Below are positions 43,591-52,282 of a DNA stretch of 64,000 nucleotides, piece by piece. The notes under the pieces are model-generated. The model was not told the origin of the DNA and did not search any database. It saw nothing but the letters and a program-made list of their open reading frames with translations. Position 1 is the stretch's first letter. Every line of letters begins with the position of its first letter. The position numbers and the translations under genes were made by a program. Source of the stretch: Chloroflexota bacterium (GTDB lineage Bacteria > Chloroflexota > Anaerolineae > Promineifilales > Promineifilaceae); assembly GCA_017993775.1 (NCBI GenBank), contig JAGOMA010000001.1, positions 209,838 to 273,837 on the forward strand, read 5' to 3'.

Positions 43591-44823
43591 TTACCCGGCT
43601 GGTTGTAACAAAATAGACCGATTTCCGCCCTCAATGAGGGTCATTTCGGCGTTAAATGTCTGACCGCTCGCGGTTACCAATTTTTGCGCGATTTGTCTGG
43701 CCGCCCCTTGTGGTTGCTCAATAAAGGCCAACAGGTCGCCCTCTAAAATATCCTGAATGGGTTGGCCAATCGGGTTTTCACCAGACACAAATCCCAGACG
43801 TTTACGCGCAGATGAATTTGTTAGCAGCAGGCGATTATTTTCGTCAATAACCAGAATTGGGTTATCCGTCAGGTCCATAACGGCGCTGAGGGTGTTTTTC
43901 TCCCGTTCAATTTCGCTGTAGATGTTCGCATTGTTAATGGCGATGGTGGCATATCCGCCGAGCGCTGAAAGGGCACGCGTGTCGTTGCTGTCGAAGGAGG
44001 TTTCCTTCAGACGATTGGTGACCCCCAAGACGCCGATGGGTTTGTTTTGCAAAATTAGGGGAACGTAAATGAGCGATTTTACCAGGAGGGCGGTGTGGGT
44101 GCGTTTCCACTGGGAGTCATTGCCGATGGCGATGGCTCTTTTTGTTTGGAGGACTTTACCGGCCAGGCTGTCGGAGACGCGTTTACGCATGGATTGGGCT
44201 TTGGAGTCGAGGTTTTTGGACGCGCGAATGTATAACTCACCCTGGTCTTCATCCAGCAGCATCAGCGAGCCTTCTTCCGCCCCAACAACGTAGACGGCCG
44301 CTTCGACCACGCGGTGCAGCACTTCTTCTAAATCTAACGAGGAAGCGACGGATTTGCCCACGCCATATAAGACGTTGAGTTCCTGGGCGCGGCGCTGCAA
44401 CTGGGAGTTGCTCTCCATGAGCTGCTGCACGAGTTGATCCCGTTCGCGGGCTAAACGACTTTCGCGCAGCGCTTTGTCCACGGATTCGCTGATTTCATCG
44501 GCGTCGAAGGGTTTTATGACATAGTCACGAATGCCTAAGCGGAAGGCGGCTACGGCCGTTTCTTCCGAGCCGTGGGCCGTGGCCAGAATTGCCGGGATTT
44601 CAATTCCGCGTTCTTTCAATTTTTCCAACACTTCAAGGCCGGTGAGTCTGGGCATCTGCTGATCGACAATCATCAGATTTGGCTCTTTGGCGATGGCCAT
44701 TTCCAAACCCATGAGGCCGTTGGAAGCTGTGAGAACTTCAAACCCTTTTGGCCTGAGTATATATTCGCTCAAAAATTCGCGAATCTCTTCGGAATCATCA
44801 ATCACCAGTACGCGTTCGTACAT
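43591..44823 (-). CDS. Receiver-GAF-PAS signalling protein
   Basis: A 410-residue cytoplasmic protein from ATG 44823 (AAGGAAAGG upstream). A response-regulator receiver (1-125) has acceptor Asp54 (MIVDQQMP) and the conserved Lys in YVIKPFD. A helical linker (about 125-160) leads to a GAF domain (about 165-305) and a C-terminal PAS domain (about 310-410). There is no kinase, cyclase or DNA-binding output, so it should signal by protein contact or pass its signal to a partner. It is transcribed divergently from the peptide-binding lipoprotein gene. Confidence 0.9.
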   Translation of the reverse strand: MYERVLVIDDSEEIREFLSEYILRPKGFEVLTASNGLMGLEMAIAKEPNLMIVDQQMPRLTGLEVLEKLKERGIEIPAILATAHGSEETAVAAFRLGIRDYVIKPFDADEISESVDKALRESRLARERDQLVQQLMESNSQLQRRAQELNVLYGVGKSVASSLDLEEVLHRVVEAAVYVVGAEEGSLMLLDEDQGELYIRASKNLDSKAQSMRKRVSDSLAGKVLQTKRAIAIGNDSQWKRTHTALLVKSLIYVPLILQNKPIGVLGVTNRLKETSFDSNDTRALSALGGYATIAINNANIYSEIEREKNTLSAVMDLTDNPILVIDENNRLLLTNSSARKRLGFVSGENPIGQPIQDILEGDLLAFIEQPQGAARQIAQKLVTASGQTFNAEMTLIEGGNRSILLQPAG

Positions 44824-44961
44824 GTTGAGCCTTTCCTTAAGCAATGCAGCACTAGAGCTTGTTTTACCTAGTTTACTACTCGTAACTGGACATGGCAAAT
44901 GTCCGATTTTAGCGCCTGAATATTTGCCTGCAAAGTGGGCATAGGATAGCATGACAAGGTT

Positions 44962-46797
44962 ATGATAAGACGAGTCATTTGGTGGGTAATGGGCGGGAAC
45001 GGCCGTCATGTCCTGGGTGCGAGCCTGATTATTTTGCTGCTGGCAGGTTGTGACACCCCGCCGGTTGTGGATGTGGTGGTTACGGAAGTGGTAACCGTTG
45101 AAGGTTTTGAAGAAGTTGTTACCAGAGTGGTGGCGCAAACGGTAACGCCAACGCCGGTACTGATTACGCAGCGGCGGCCGGTTATTTTGGATGTGGGGAT
45201 GCAAGGCGCTTTTCCTAATATCGACCCACAGAAGACGGCGGAGGATAACGGCGCCACGGTGATCGAAAATTTATTTGTCGGGCTGACAAATTTTAACCAT
45301 GCCACCGATATTGTTGAGCCGGAATTAGCCAAGGGGTGGGAGGTTAGCCGCGACGGCCGTGTCTGGACCTTTTATTTGCGTGATGATGTGTATTGGCTGC
45401 GCCCACCGGCGGCCAGTTCGCTGGCCGAAGATCCGCTGGAGCCTGATAAAATCCGTCCGGTGGTGGCAGGTGATGTGGTAACGGCCGTACACCGCGTCTG
45501 CCAATCCGCCACAAAAACCCCGGAAGCCTTCATCTTATTCCTCATCACCGGCTGTGAACAAGTTCATCGCTTGAGCGACGTTTCCCCAGGCGACCTGGAC
45601 GCGATTGGCGTCAAAGCCATCGACGATTACACCGTTCAATTTTCGCTTACCAAACCGGCCGGGTATTTTCTAACCATCACCAGTCTCAACCTGCTCAAAC
45701 CGGTTCCCGGCGAACTAATCGAAGAATTTGAGGATGAATGGCAGCTGCCGGAAAATATGTACACCAGCGGCCCTTATTTGCTCACAACCGGTGATCTGTC
45801 TGAAAAACGGACCATTTTGCAGCGCAATGTCCAATGGCCTTTGCCGCGCGGTGGAAACGCGGAAATGGTCAACATCTACTTTTTTGACGATGACGCCGGT
45901 ATGTACGAACTCTGGCAAGACAAGCAGTTGGATATTGCCCCCCTGCCGCCCGATTACCGGGAAGATTTTTTGTTGGAATTTATGCCGCGCGCCCGCATGG
46001 TGACTGATCAAACCGTGTTTTATATCAGCTTCAACTTTAACAGCGGCGTATTCCGCGAACCGAACTTGCGCCGGGCCTTCAGTGCGGCCATCGATCACGA
46101 AGCCTTGGCGGAGGAATTGTATGGCGGTCGGGCCGAGGCGATGCGTCATTTGGGGCCGCCTGGCGTTGTGGGCGCGCCACCTGTCAACAGTGTGGGAATT
46201 GGCTACAACCCGGATTATGCGCGGCAGCAGTTGGCTGAAAGCGCTTACAGTAGTTGCCGTTTGATGCCGCCGATTGTGTTTGTCGTCAGCACGCTGGATG
46301 TATCGCTGCGGCAGGCGGAATTGATCCGCGAAATGTGGGTGAAAGAGCTGGATTGTACCGAAGAGCAAATTATTTTAGAGCAAGTACAGTTTGGCACGCT
46401 GTTGGCGAATACACGCGCTGGGGCGGGCGAAGCACGACCAGATATTTGGGAATTAGGCTGGTCGTCTTATTATCCGGATCAAAACAATTGGCTGAATGAG
46501 CTGCTGCATTGTTCAGACAGCGAGAATCGCGCGGAACGGCCGTGTACCCAATTTGATGATCTGATGCGTCAGGCGTCGCAGTCCACCGATTTGCAAGAAC
46601 GGATAGACCTTTATCGCCAGGTGGAGAATGGCTTTTTTGGCGAAGGCGGCGAAGCGCCGATGGTGCCGCTTTATGTGCGCGGGTTTTATATGATGCAGCA
46701 GTCTTGGCTGACATTTACGCCGGCGCACTTTGGGGGTGAGCAGTACGATACATATGTGATTGATGAGGAGTTGAAGCGTCTGGAGCGCAGCCGATAA
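44962..46797 (+). CDS. ABC transporter solute-binding lipoprotein, family 5
   Basis: A 611-residue extracellular solute-binding protein of the OppA/DppA family 5. It has a lipoprotein signal with Cys30 (LLLAGC). The ligand domain carries DPQKTAEDNGATVIENLFVG, LAKGWEVSRDGRVWTFYLR and the family segments around NSVGIGYNPDYARQ. It probably binds oligopeptides or similar solutes. No permease or ATPase genes adjoin it, so it is an orphan receptor. Its stop overlaps the rsmG start by one base (TAATG). Confidence 0.92.
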   Translation: MIRRVIWWVMGGNGRHVLGASLIILLLAGCDTPPVVDVVVTEVVTVEGFEEVVTRVVAQTVTPTPVLITQRRPVILDVGMQGAFPNIDPQKTAEDNGATVIENLFVGLTNFNHATDIVEPELAKGWEVSRDGRVWTFYLRDDVYWLRPPAASSLAEDPLEPDKIRPVVAGDVVTAVHRVCQSATKTPEAFILFLITGCEQVHRLSDVSPGDLDAIGVKAIDDYTVQFSLTKPAGYFLTITSLNLLKPVPGELIEEFEDEWQLPENMYTSGPYLLTTGDLSEKRTILQRNVQWPLPRGGNAEMVNIYFFDDDAGMYELWQDKQLDIAPLPPDYREDFLLEFMPRARMVTDQTVFYISFNFNSGVFREPNLRRAFSAAIDHEALAEELYGGRAEAMRHLGPPGVVGAPPVNSVGIGYNPDYARQQLAESAYSSCRLMPPIVFVVSTLDVSLRQAELIREMWVKELDCTEEQIILEQVQFGTLLANTRAGAGEARPDIWELGWSSYYPDQNNWLNELLHCSDSENRAERPCTQFDDLMRQASQSTDLQERIDLYRQVENGFFGEGGEAPMVPLYVRGFYMMQQSWLTFTPAHFGGEQYDTYVIDEELKRLERSR

Positions 46798-47507
46798 TGG
46801 ATGAGATGGCTTTGGCGGCGCAGGCGGCGGCAATGGGGCTGCCTTTGTCGGCTGTGCAGCGGGCGCAGTTCGAGGCGTATTTGGCGCTGTTGTTGGAGTG
46901 GAATGCGCGGTTGAATTTAACGGCCGTACGCCAACCCAACGATATTCGCCAGCGCCATTTTTTCGATTCTTTGACTTGCGCGCTGGTGACGGGGGATTTA
47001 AACGGCCGTGCGCTCATCGACGTAGGCACTGGCGCAGGTTTTCCTGGCCTGCCGCTAAAAATCTTGTACCCCGAATTGCGCCTTATTCTGGCGGAAAGCG
47101 TGGCCAAAAAAACAGATTTCCTGCTGGTTGTGGCGGTGGAATTGGGGTTCGATGATGTGGTTATTTTAGCGGAGCGAGCAGAGGTTTTGGGCCAATCTGC
47201 GGTGCATCGGGCGCGTTATGATTGGGCGGTAGCGCGGGGCGTGGCGGAAATGCGGGTGCTGCTGGAATATTTGCTGCCGCTGTGCCGGGTGGGTGGCCAG
47301 ACGTTAGCGCAAAAAGGGGGGAATGCGGCCCAGGAAACGGCCGTTGCCGCTCAAGCGATCACGATCTTGGGCGGTGGCAGTCCGCAGATTACCCTGGCGC
47401 CTTCGCCGCCCGAGCAGCCCCATTATCTGGTTGTGGTGCCCAAGGTGAAAACGACTCCGGCGGCTTATCCGCGCCGGCCAGGAATGGCGGGGAAACGGCC
47501 GTTATAA
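46797..47507 (+). CDS. rsmG: 16S rRNA (guanine527-N7)-methyltransferase
   Basis: A 236-residue SAM-dependent methyltransferase that modifies G527 of 16S rRNA. The SAM-binding motif LIDVGTGAGFPGLPLKIL and the family segments RHFFDSL and AEMRVLLEYLLPL are present. The ATG is shared with the TAATG of the previous stop, so the genes are coupled in translation. The usual gidA/parA neighbours are absent here. The C-terminus ends just after an iterated palindrome. Confidence 0.94.
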   Translation: MDEMALAAQAAAMGLPLSAVQRAQFEAYLALLLEWNARLNLTAVRQPNDIRQRHFFDSLTCALVTGDLNGRALIDVGTGAGFPGLPLKILYPELRLILAESVAKKTDFLLVVAVELGFDDVVILAERAEVLGQSAVHRARYDWAVARGVAEMRVLLEYLLPLCRVGGQTLAQKGGNAAQETAVAAQAITILGGGSPQITLAPSPPEQPHYLVVVPKVKTTPAAYPRRPGMAGKRPL

Positions 47508-47644
47508 CCCGACCACCACAATCCAAATCGGCCGCATACCCAAGATTGAAGCCTGGCGCCTAAACCACTATCCGCTCTCCAATCCCTCTTTACCTGAATC
47601 CCCCACTTGCGTTAAGGCACGAGAATTGAATAATTTACACATTT

Positions 47645-47678
47645 AGATTGGACCCATCTCAAAAGATTGGGCCAATCT
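47645..47678. repeat. AGATTGG/CCAATCT inverted repeat between convergent genes
   Basis: AGATTGG occurs at 47645-47651 and again at 47664-47670. The second copy forms a 15-base palindrome AGATTGGGCCAATCT (47664-47678). It lies between the end of rsmG and the end of the cyclase gene, and could be a hairpin for either transcript. No U-run. Confidence 0.4.
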
Positions 47679-47703
47679 TACGCATGTTATTTAATTTTCA
47701 AGC

Positions 47704-49674
47704 CTAATCGTCCATCGGCGAGCGATCCACCGTTGTACGGTAGAGCGTTTGTGGCGGCGAAATGCCTTTTAGCGCAACCGGGCCGATTCTCTCAAACGGA
47801 ATGTTCTCCAGAAAATCTGGCGCTTTATCCTGCAAAGCCTGGTAAACCACCTGCGAAATAATAATCTGACCATCCTCAGCCAGGTCTACCAACCGATGCG
47901 CCGTGTTCATCGGTTCCCCCACCATCCGAAAACTCATCCGCGATTCAGCCCCCACGTTCCCCAACACCACATCGCCCAAATCCACGCCGATGCCCAACCC
48001 AAGTTCGGTCCCCGCCTCCTCATACCAGCCGCGACGGAGCATATTAAACTCGCGCTGCATCGTCAGAGCCGTCTGCAAAGCCCGAAATGGTGCGTCTGGC
48101 TGGTCAAATGGAGCGTTAAAACCCACCAAAATTTCATCACCCGTCATCTCAAAGACGGTGCCATCATATTCCAGGGCAATATCCATCATTTGCGTAAAAA
48201 ATTCATTTAACTGGTTGATGGCTTTATTAGGTTCTATTTTCATGATCATGCCGCTGGTCCAATTGCGCAGATCCGCAAACATAACAACCGCTCGTCGGCG
48301 TTCGCGCCGCGATAACAGCCCGGGTTCGTAAGACATCACGTGTTCCACCAGGCGCTGCCCCATGTAGCGTGAGAACGTTTCCTTGAGCAGTAGTTGTTCG
48401 CGCCGTTCTTCGGCCAGGCGCATCTCTTCGATTTTCTTGAATTCGGTCACGTCTTGAATAACGGCCGCGTACCCCACTTCCTGTATCGGAGAAATGCTGG
48501 CGTAGAGGGTTTTGCCGTTTTCCAGATGCACTTCTTCTGGAGCCACACGGCCGGAAGCGTTATGGAAAATTGGCAAGAGCATCTTTAATTCCGGCACATC
48601 ACGGATAGATTTGTTGGTTACTTCCTGCGCTTCTACGCCAAAAAGCAGCTCGGCGGCCGAGTTGATGCGCGAAATGTGCCATTTTTCGTCGGTAGTGATG
48701 ATGGCATCGGTGGATTGGGTGAGGATTGCGCCGAGTTTGCGTCGTTCTTCGCTGATTTCGGTGAAGTAGTTGGCGTTTTCCAGCGCCGAAGCGACGGAGG
48801 TGCCGATGGTTTCCAAAAGGGATAGATGCTGCTTGTTAAAATACCCCACCTGTGGTTGGTTCAGGATGATGACGCCAACCACTTTTTTAGGGCTGACAAA
48901 TGGCACGCCAATGGCCGAACCTTTTTCCAAGGGATCGTCGGGCAGCGTGATCCAGCGTTCATCTTGCTGAATATTCTCGATAATATCGCCGCGTTTGTGG
49001 CGTACCAGCCAGCCTCCCAGACCGCGCGTCATTACTTCTTGCGTCACGCGGTCGCTAATTTCTACTGAAGAGCCGGCGCGAATGAGGAATTTGTGATCGA
49101 CTTCACCGGCTTCATTTAGGAGCATGATGTTGCCCTTGGTTGCGCCGACAGCTTTTTGGGTTTTGTCGATAATGGTAGCCATCAGGATGTCTGGGTCTAG
49201 TTCGGCGCTGATGGCCTGGCTGATGTCGTAGAGAAGTTGGAGCCGATTGCGCTCTTCCTCCAGGCCGACCCGAGCGCGTTTGAGACGGATGAGGGTGCGC
49301 ACACGCACGAGAAGTTCTTCTCGATTGTGGGGACGAGATAAAAATTCGTCGGCGCCGGCTTCGATGCCTTCGATGCGATGTTTGATGTCGCGCAGGGCAG
49401 TTACCATGATGACGGGGATGAGATGGGTATCGGTTTCCGCTTTTAGCTGGCGGCAAACATCGAAGCCGTTGATGTCGGGCATCATAACATCGAGCAAGAT
49501 GATGTCCGGATCGTGTTCACGGGCTATGTTTAGCCCTTCGTGGCCGTCTTGGGCCTGGAGGATTTTGTAGCCCTCCATGCCTAATTGTGAGGATAACAAC
49601 AAGCGATTTTCGGGGCTGTCATCTATGATTAGGACAGTATCGGGTGATTCAAGGTGACTTCCGGGTTGTTTCAC
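47704..49674 (-). CDS. Receiver-GAF-PAS class III nucleotide cyclase
   Basis: A 656-residue signalling protein: receiver (about 12-130, Asp62), GAF (about 150-300), PAS (about 310-410), helical linker, then a class III cyclase domain (about 455-650). The metal Asp residues are Asp468 (MFADLRNW) and Asp513 (TGDEI), and the transition-state Asn590 and Arg594 (MNTAHR) are present. The two purine-selecting residues differ from adenylate cyclases: Lys is replaced by Glu509, and Asp/Thr by Arg583. The receiver also has Arg where the conserved Lys is expected (LSRP). It should make a cyclic nucleotide, but AMP versus GMP is open. The gene lacks ACGGCCGT palindromes. It follows recF by 108 bases. Confidence 0.92.
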   Translation of the reverse strand: MKQPGSHLESPDTVLIIDDSPENRLLLSSQLGMEGYKILQAQDGHEGLNIAREHDPDIILLDVMMPDINGFDVCRQLKAETDTHLIPVIMVTALRDIKHRIEGIEAGADEFLSRPHNREELLVRVRTLIRLKRARVGLEEERNRLQLLYDISQAISAELDPDILMATIIDKTQKAVGATKGNIMLLNEAGEVDHKFLIRAGSSVEISDRVTQEVMTRGLGGWLVRHKRGDIIENIQQDERWITLPDDPLEKGSAIGVPFVSPKKVVGVIILNQPQVGYFNKQHLSLLETIGTSVASALENANYFTEISEERRKLGAILTQSTDAIITTDEKWHISRINSAAELLFGVEAQEVTNKSIRDVPELKMLLPIFHNASGRVAPEEVHLENGKTLYASISPIQEVGYAAVIQDVTEFKKIEEMRLAEERREQLLLKETFSRYMGQRLVEHVMSYEPGLLSRRERRRAVVMFADLRNWTSGMIMKIEPNKAINQLNEFFTQMMDIALEYDGTVFEMTGDEILVGFNAPFDQPDAPFRALQTALTMQREFNMLRRGWYEEAGTELGLGIGVDLGDVVLGNVGAESRMSFRMVGEPMNTAHRLVDLAEDGQIIISQVVYQALQDKAPDFLENIPFERIGPVALKGISPPQTLYRTTVDRSPMDD

Positions 49675-49782
49675 AACGCTTCTCTCTTATAGGTACATCG
49701 GTAAAAACGCGCTTTGGCATGAACTGGGTGGAATGCTGGACCCTGGTTGGATTGACGAAACGGCCGTGCCGCAGATGTTTTG

Positions 49783-51021
49783 TTATACGGTATTATCGGA
49801 TTGGACACGGCCGTTGGCCACCGTATAACTGCTGGCCTGTCTTAAAAAATCACTTGTAAACATAGCCGGGTCGGTCGCTGTTAATAGAGCCTGACTGGCT
49901 CCTTTTACATAGTTTAGCAGTAAAGCGCGTCGTTGTTCATCTAATTCTGCCACGACTTCATCTAAGAGCAAGATGGGAGTCTCGCCGGTGGTCTTGGTCA
50001 TCCAGTTGATTTCGGCCATTTTTAGCGCCAGCAGGGCTGTGCGTTGTTGGCCGCGGGAGCCGTAGCTGCCCAGGTTACGGCCGTTTAGCTGAACATACCA
50101 ATCGTCGCGATGCGGACCAACACTGGTGCTGCCTCGCGCCAGGTCGGTTTGCCGAACGGCCGTAATCGCTTCCCGATACCGTTTTTCTACCGCGTTTGGA
50201 TTGTCTTGTTGCTCTTGCAGCCAATGCCCCACATGGACCAGCTCCGAAAGCAAACGCCCCTGACCAGCTCCACTGTCCTCTAAGCGCGGCAGGTAATTCA
50301 AGCGGATCGTCTCGTTTTTGTCTGTTAATTCTTCGTAATGAATGCGCTGCGCTTCCCGGGACATGGCGGCCAAAAAAGCGGCGCGGCGGATAAAAATTTG
50401 GCTGCCCAACGCTGCCAACCTTTCCGTGAACACCGGTAAAACTTCCAGCGACCCGGTCCCGTCAGCGATCTGGCGCAGGAGCGCATTTCGCTGCTCCAGG
50501 AGTTTATTGTATTCCGAAAGATGGCGGCAATAAACCGAATCAACCTGACACAGCGTCATATCCAGGTACCGTCGACGCTGGCTGGGCGCGCCGGTGATCA
50601 ATTGAATGTCTTCCGGCAAAAACAAAACGACGCGTAAATTGCCCAGCAGATCCATCAACCGCACTTTGCGCCGATCGACCAGCACTTCGCGGCGGAAACT
50701 GCGTCTGCCCCGTTGTAACGCTTGGGATTGCTCCAAAATCAGCCGCATTTCAACGTGGCGCAGACCTGTTTGTGTTGTTAATTGTGCCTGAATGCGGCCG
50801 ACAACAATGGGTTCTTCGCTTTGGGCGGCTTCCCAATTGATGAGTTGTTGATCCTGATCGGCTTGCGGCGACCGTGTAGTCGCCAGATAGAAGATGGCTT
50901 CCAGAAGGTTGGTTTTGCCCTGGGCATTATTGCCATGCAGCAGTGTAGGCCCGAGTGGAAGGTCTAATTCCAGACGGCCGTAATTGCGAAAATTTGTGAG
51001 CGATAAATGCGTGATATGCAT
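49783..51021 (-). CDS. recF: DNA replication and repair protein RecF
   Basis: An ABC-type ATPase that helps load RecA at gaps. Starting at the ATG at 51021 (MHITHLSLTNFRN) it has 412 residues; a longer upstream frame is not supported. The Walker A loop GNNAQGKTN (30-38) opens the protein, and ILLLDEVVAELD supplies the Walker B near the C-terminus. ABC signature features lie in the GSYGSRGQQRTALLALK region. It is not beside dnaA or dnaN here, unlike in many bacteria. A DnaA box lies 83 bases upstream. Confidence 0.93.
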   Translation of the reverse strand: MHITHLSLTNFRNYGRLELDLPLGPTLLHGNNAQGKTNLLEAIFYLATTRSPQADQDQQLINWEAAQSEEPIVVGRIQAQLTTQTGLRHVEMRLILEQSQALQRGRRSFRREVLVDRRKVRLMDLLGNLRVVLFLPEDIQLITGAPSQRRRYLDMTLCQVDSVYCRHLSEYNKLLEQRNALLRQIADGTGSLEVLPVFTERLAALGSQIFIRRAAFLAAMSREAQRIHYEELTDKNETIRLNYLPRLEDSGAGQGRLLSELVHVGHWLQEQQDNPNAVEKRYREAITAVRQTDLARGSTSVGPHRDDWYVQLNGRNLGSYGSRGQQRTALLALKMAEINWMTKTTGETPILLLDEVVAELDEQRRALLLNYVKGASQALLTATDPAMFTSDFLRQASSYTVANGRVQSDNTV

Positions 51022-51084
51022 GAATAGTACTTTGTTTGTTTGGCCAATGTGGCATATCGTCATTTTAACATAAGCGATTCTCCC

Positions 51085-51112
51085 TGTCATAAATGACAAT
51101 AAGTTATCCACA
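51085..51112. promoter_or_regulatory. Inverted repeat and DnaA box upstream of recF
   Basis: TGTCATAAATGACA (51085-51098) is a 6-bp inverted repeat with a two-base centre, followed by TTATCCACA at 51104-51112, which is the consensus DnaA box. Only this single box was found in the 335-base gap 51022-51356, which otherwise carries one iterated palindrome and AT-rich stretches. This suggests DnaA-linked control of recF rather than an origin. Confidence 0.45.
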
Positions 51113-51356
51113 GGCAGGTAAATTGATTGACAACGGCCGTTCTCCGCCCCAGAACCCGCCTTGCGATGCACCTGCCTCCATGTTATCCTTGATCCCTGAT
51201 TTGTTCTTTGGAAAAACATGGGCTTCATCTTTTGTGCAACCAGCAAATCACCAAATTTAAGACCCGCAAAGCACAAACAATGATCGGCCAAACTCATCCA
51301 AAGACGCCCATGATTTAATGATTATATTGTCCTGAAAGTGTAGGTATAGGTGTCCT

Positions 51357-52226
51357 ATGGATGAAAGTAACCGGTCTGGACCTTCGCCCCTCCGAACCAT
51401 TTTATTATTCATACTTGTCGTCATTGTGCCCTTAGCCATCGGCATCTTGGTGGCCCCCCGAGTTGTCCCCAAACCCCAAATCGGCCTCATACGGTTAAAC
51501 TACGAAATTGATGGTTTCACCGCCTACGAGATTACCGAACAATTGGCTTATGCCCGGCAAAACCCGGCCATCAAGTCCGTCGTGTTAATCATCAACAGTC
51601 CGGGCGGTTCGGCCGCCTACAGCGAAGAATTGTTCCTCGACGTTTTGGAAACGCGCCGTCAGATGCCGGTTGTCGCCTCTGTCGATTTATTGGCTGCCAG
51701 CGGCGCTTATTATATGGCCGCCGCCGCCGATGAAATTTACGCCAAACCCACTTCCAGCGTTGGCAGCATAGGCGTCATCTCCTATTTGCCCGGCGATGTG
51801 TTTCTGGAAGAAGATTTGTTAACCACCGGACCCTACAAAGCATTTGGCGGAACACGAGACGGCGCGGTGCGCCAGATAGAACGCGCCAAATTCGCCTTTT
51901 TGCAGGCCGTAGAAACGGGGCGCGGCGAAAAATTGCACATCGACCGCCAAACCCTCTCCCGCGCAGAAGTTTATACCGGCGTCCAGGCTATGGAATTTGG
52001 CCTGATCGATGGCCTGGCGGCTAACGAAGCTGTAATCCGCAAGGCCGCTAACCTGGCCGGCGTGCGAGATTATGAAACAGTGGAGTTATATCCGCTAACT
52101 TTTCCAGATAGTTCCGGAACCGCAGCGCAAGTGGAGTCTTTGGACGTTGCCCGGTTATGGGCTCCGCCAACCAATCTGGCCCCCGGTTTATACTACCGTC
52201 ATGTGGAATTATCCAGCGGCAATTAA
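51357..52226 (+). CDS. SppA-like signal peptide peptidase (S49)
   Basis: A 289-residue membrane-anchored serine protease of clan S49. An N-terminal helix (about 14-34) is followed by the protease domain. Nucleophile Ser115 lies in AASGAYY and the probable general base is Lys161 (GPYKAFGG), matching the Ser-Lys dyad of short SppA. INSPGGSA at 80-86 and TSSVGSIGV are the family substrate-groove landmarks. It is one domain instead of the double-length E. coli form. It degrades cleaved signal peptides or membrane peptides. Confidence 0.9.
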   Translation: MDESNRSGPSPLRTILLFILVVIVPLAIGILVAPRVVPKPQIGLIRLNYEIDGFTAYEITEQLAYARQNPAIKSVVLIINSPGGSAAYSEELFLDVLETRRQMPVVASVDLLAASGAYYMAAAADEIYAKPTSSVGSIGVISYLPGDVFLEEDLLTTGPYKAFGGTRDGAVRQIERAKFAFLQAVETGRGEKLHIDRQTLSRAEVYTGVQAMEFGLIDGLAANEAVIRKAANLAGVRDYETVELYPLTFPDSSGTAAQVESLDVARLWAPPTNLAPGLYYRHVELSSGN

Positions 52227-52282
52227 TGGCTATTCTGACTGACTGCTTATTTGGCAGCCGATGCCGGCTATAAGGTTAAATT

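Noticed and set aside
51104..51112. Chromosome origin at the DnaA box
   Set aside because: There is only one box, no AT-rich cluster and no dnaA or dnaN gene. It is better explained as a local regulatory site.
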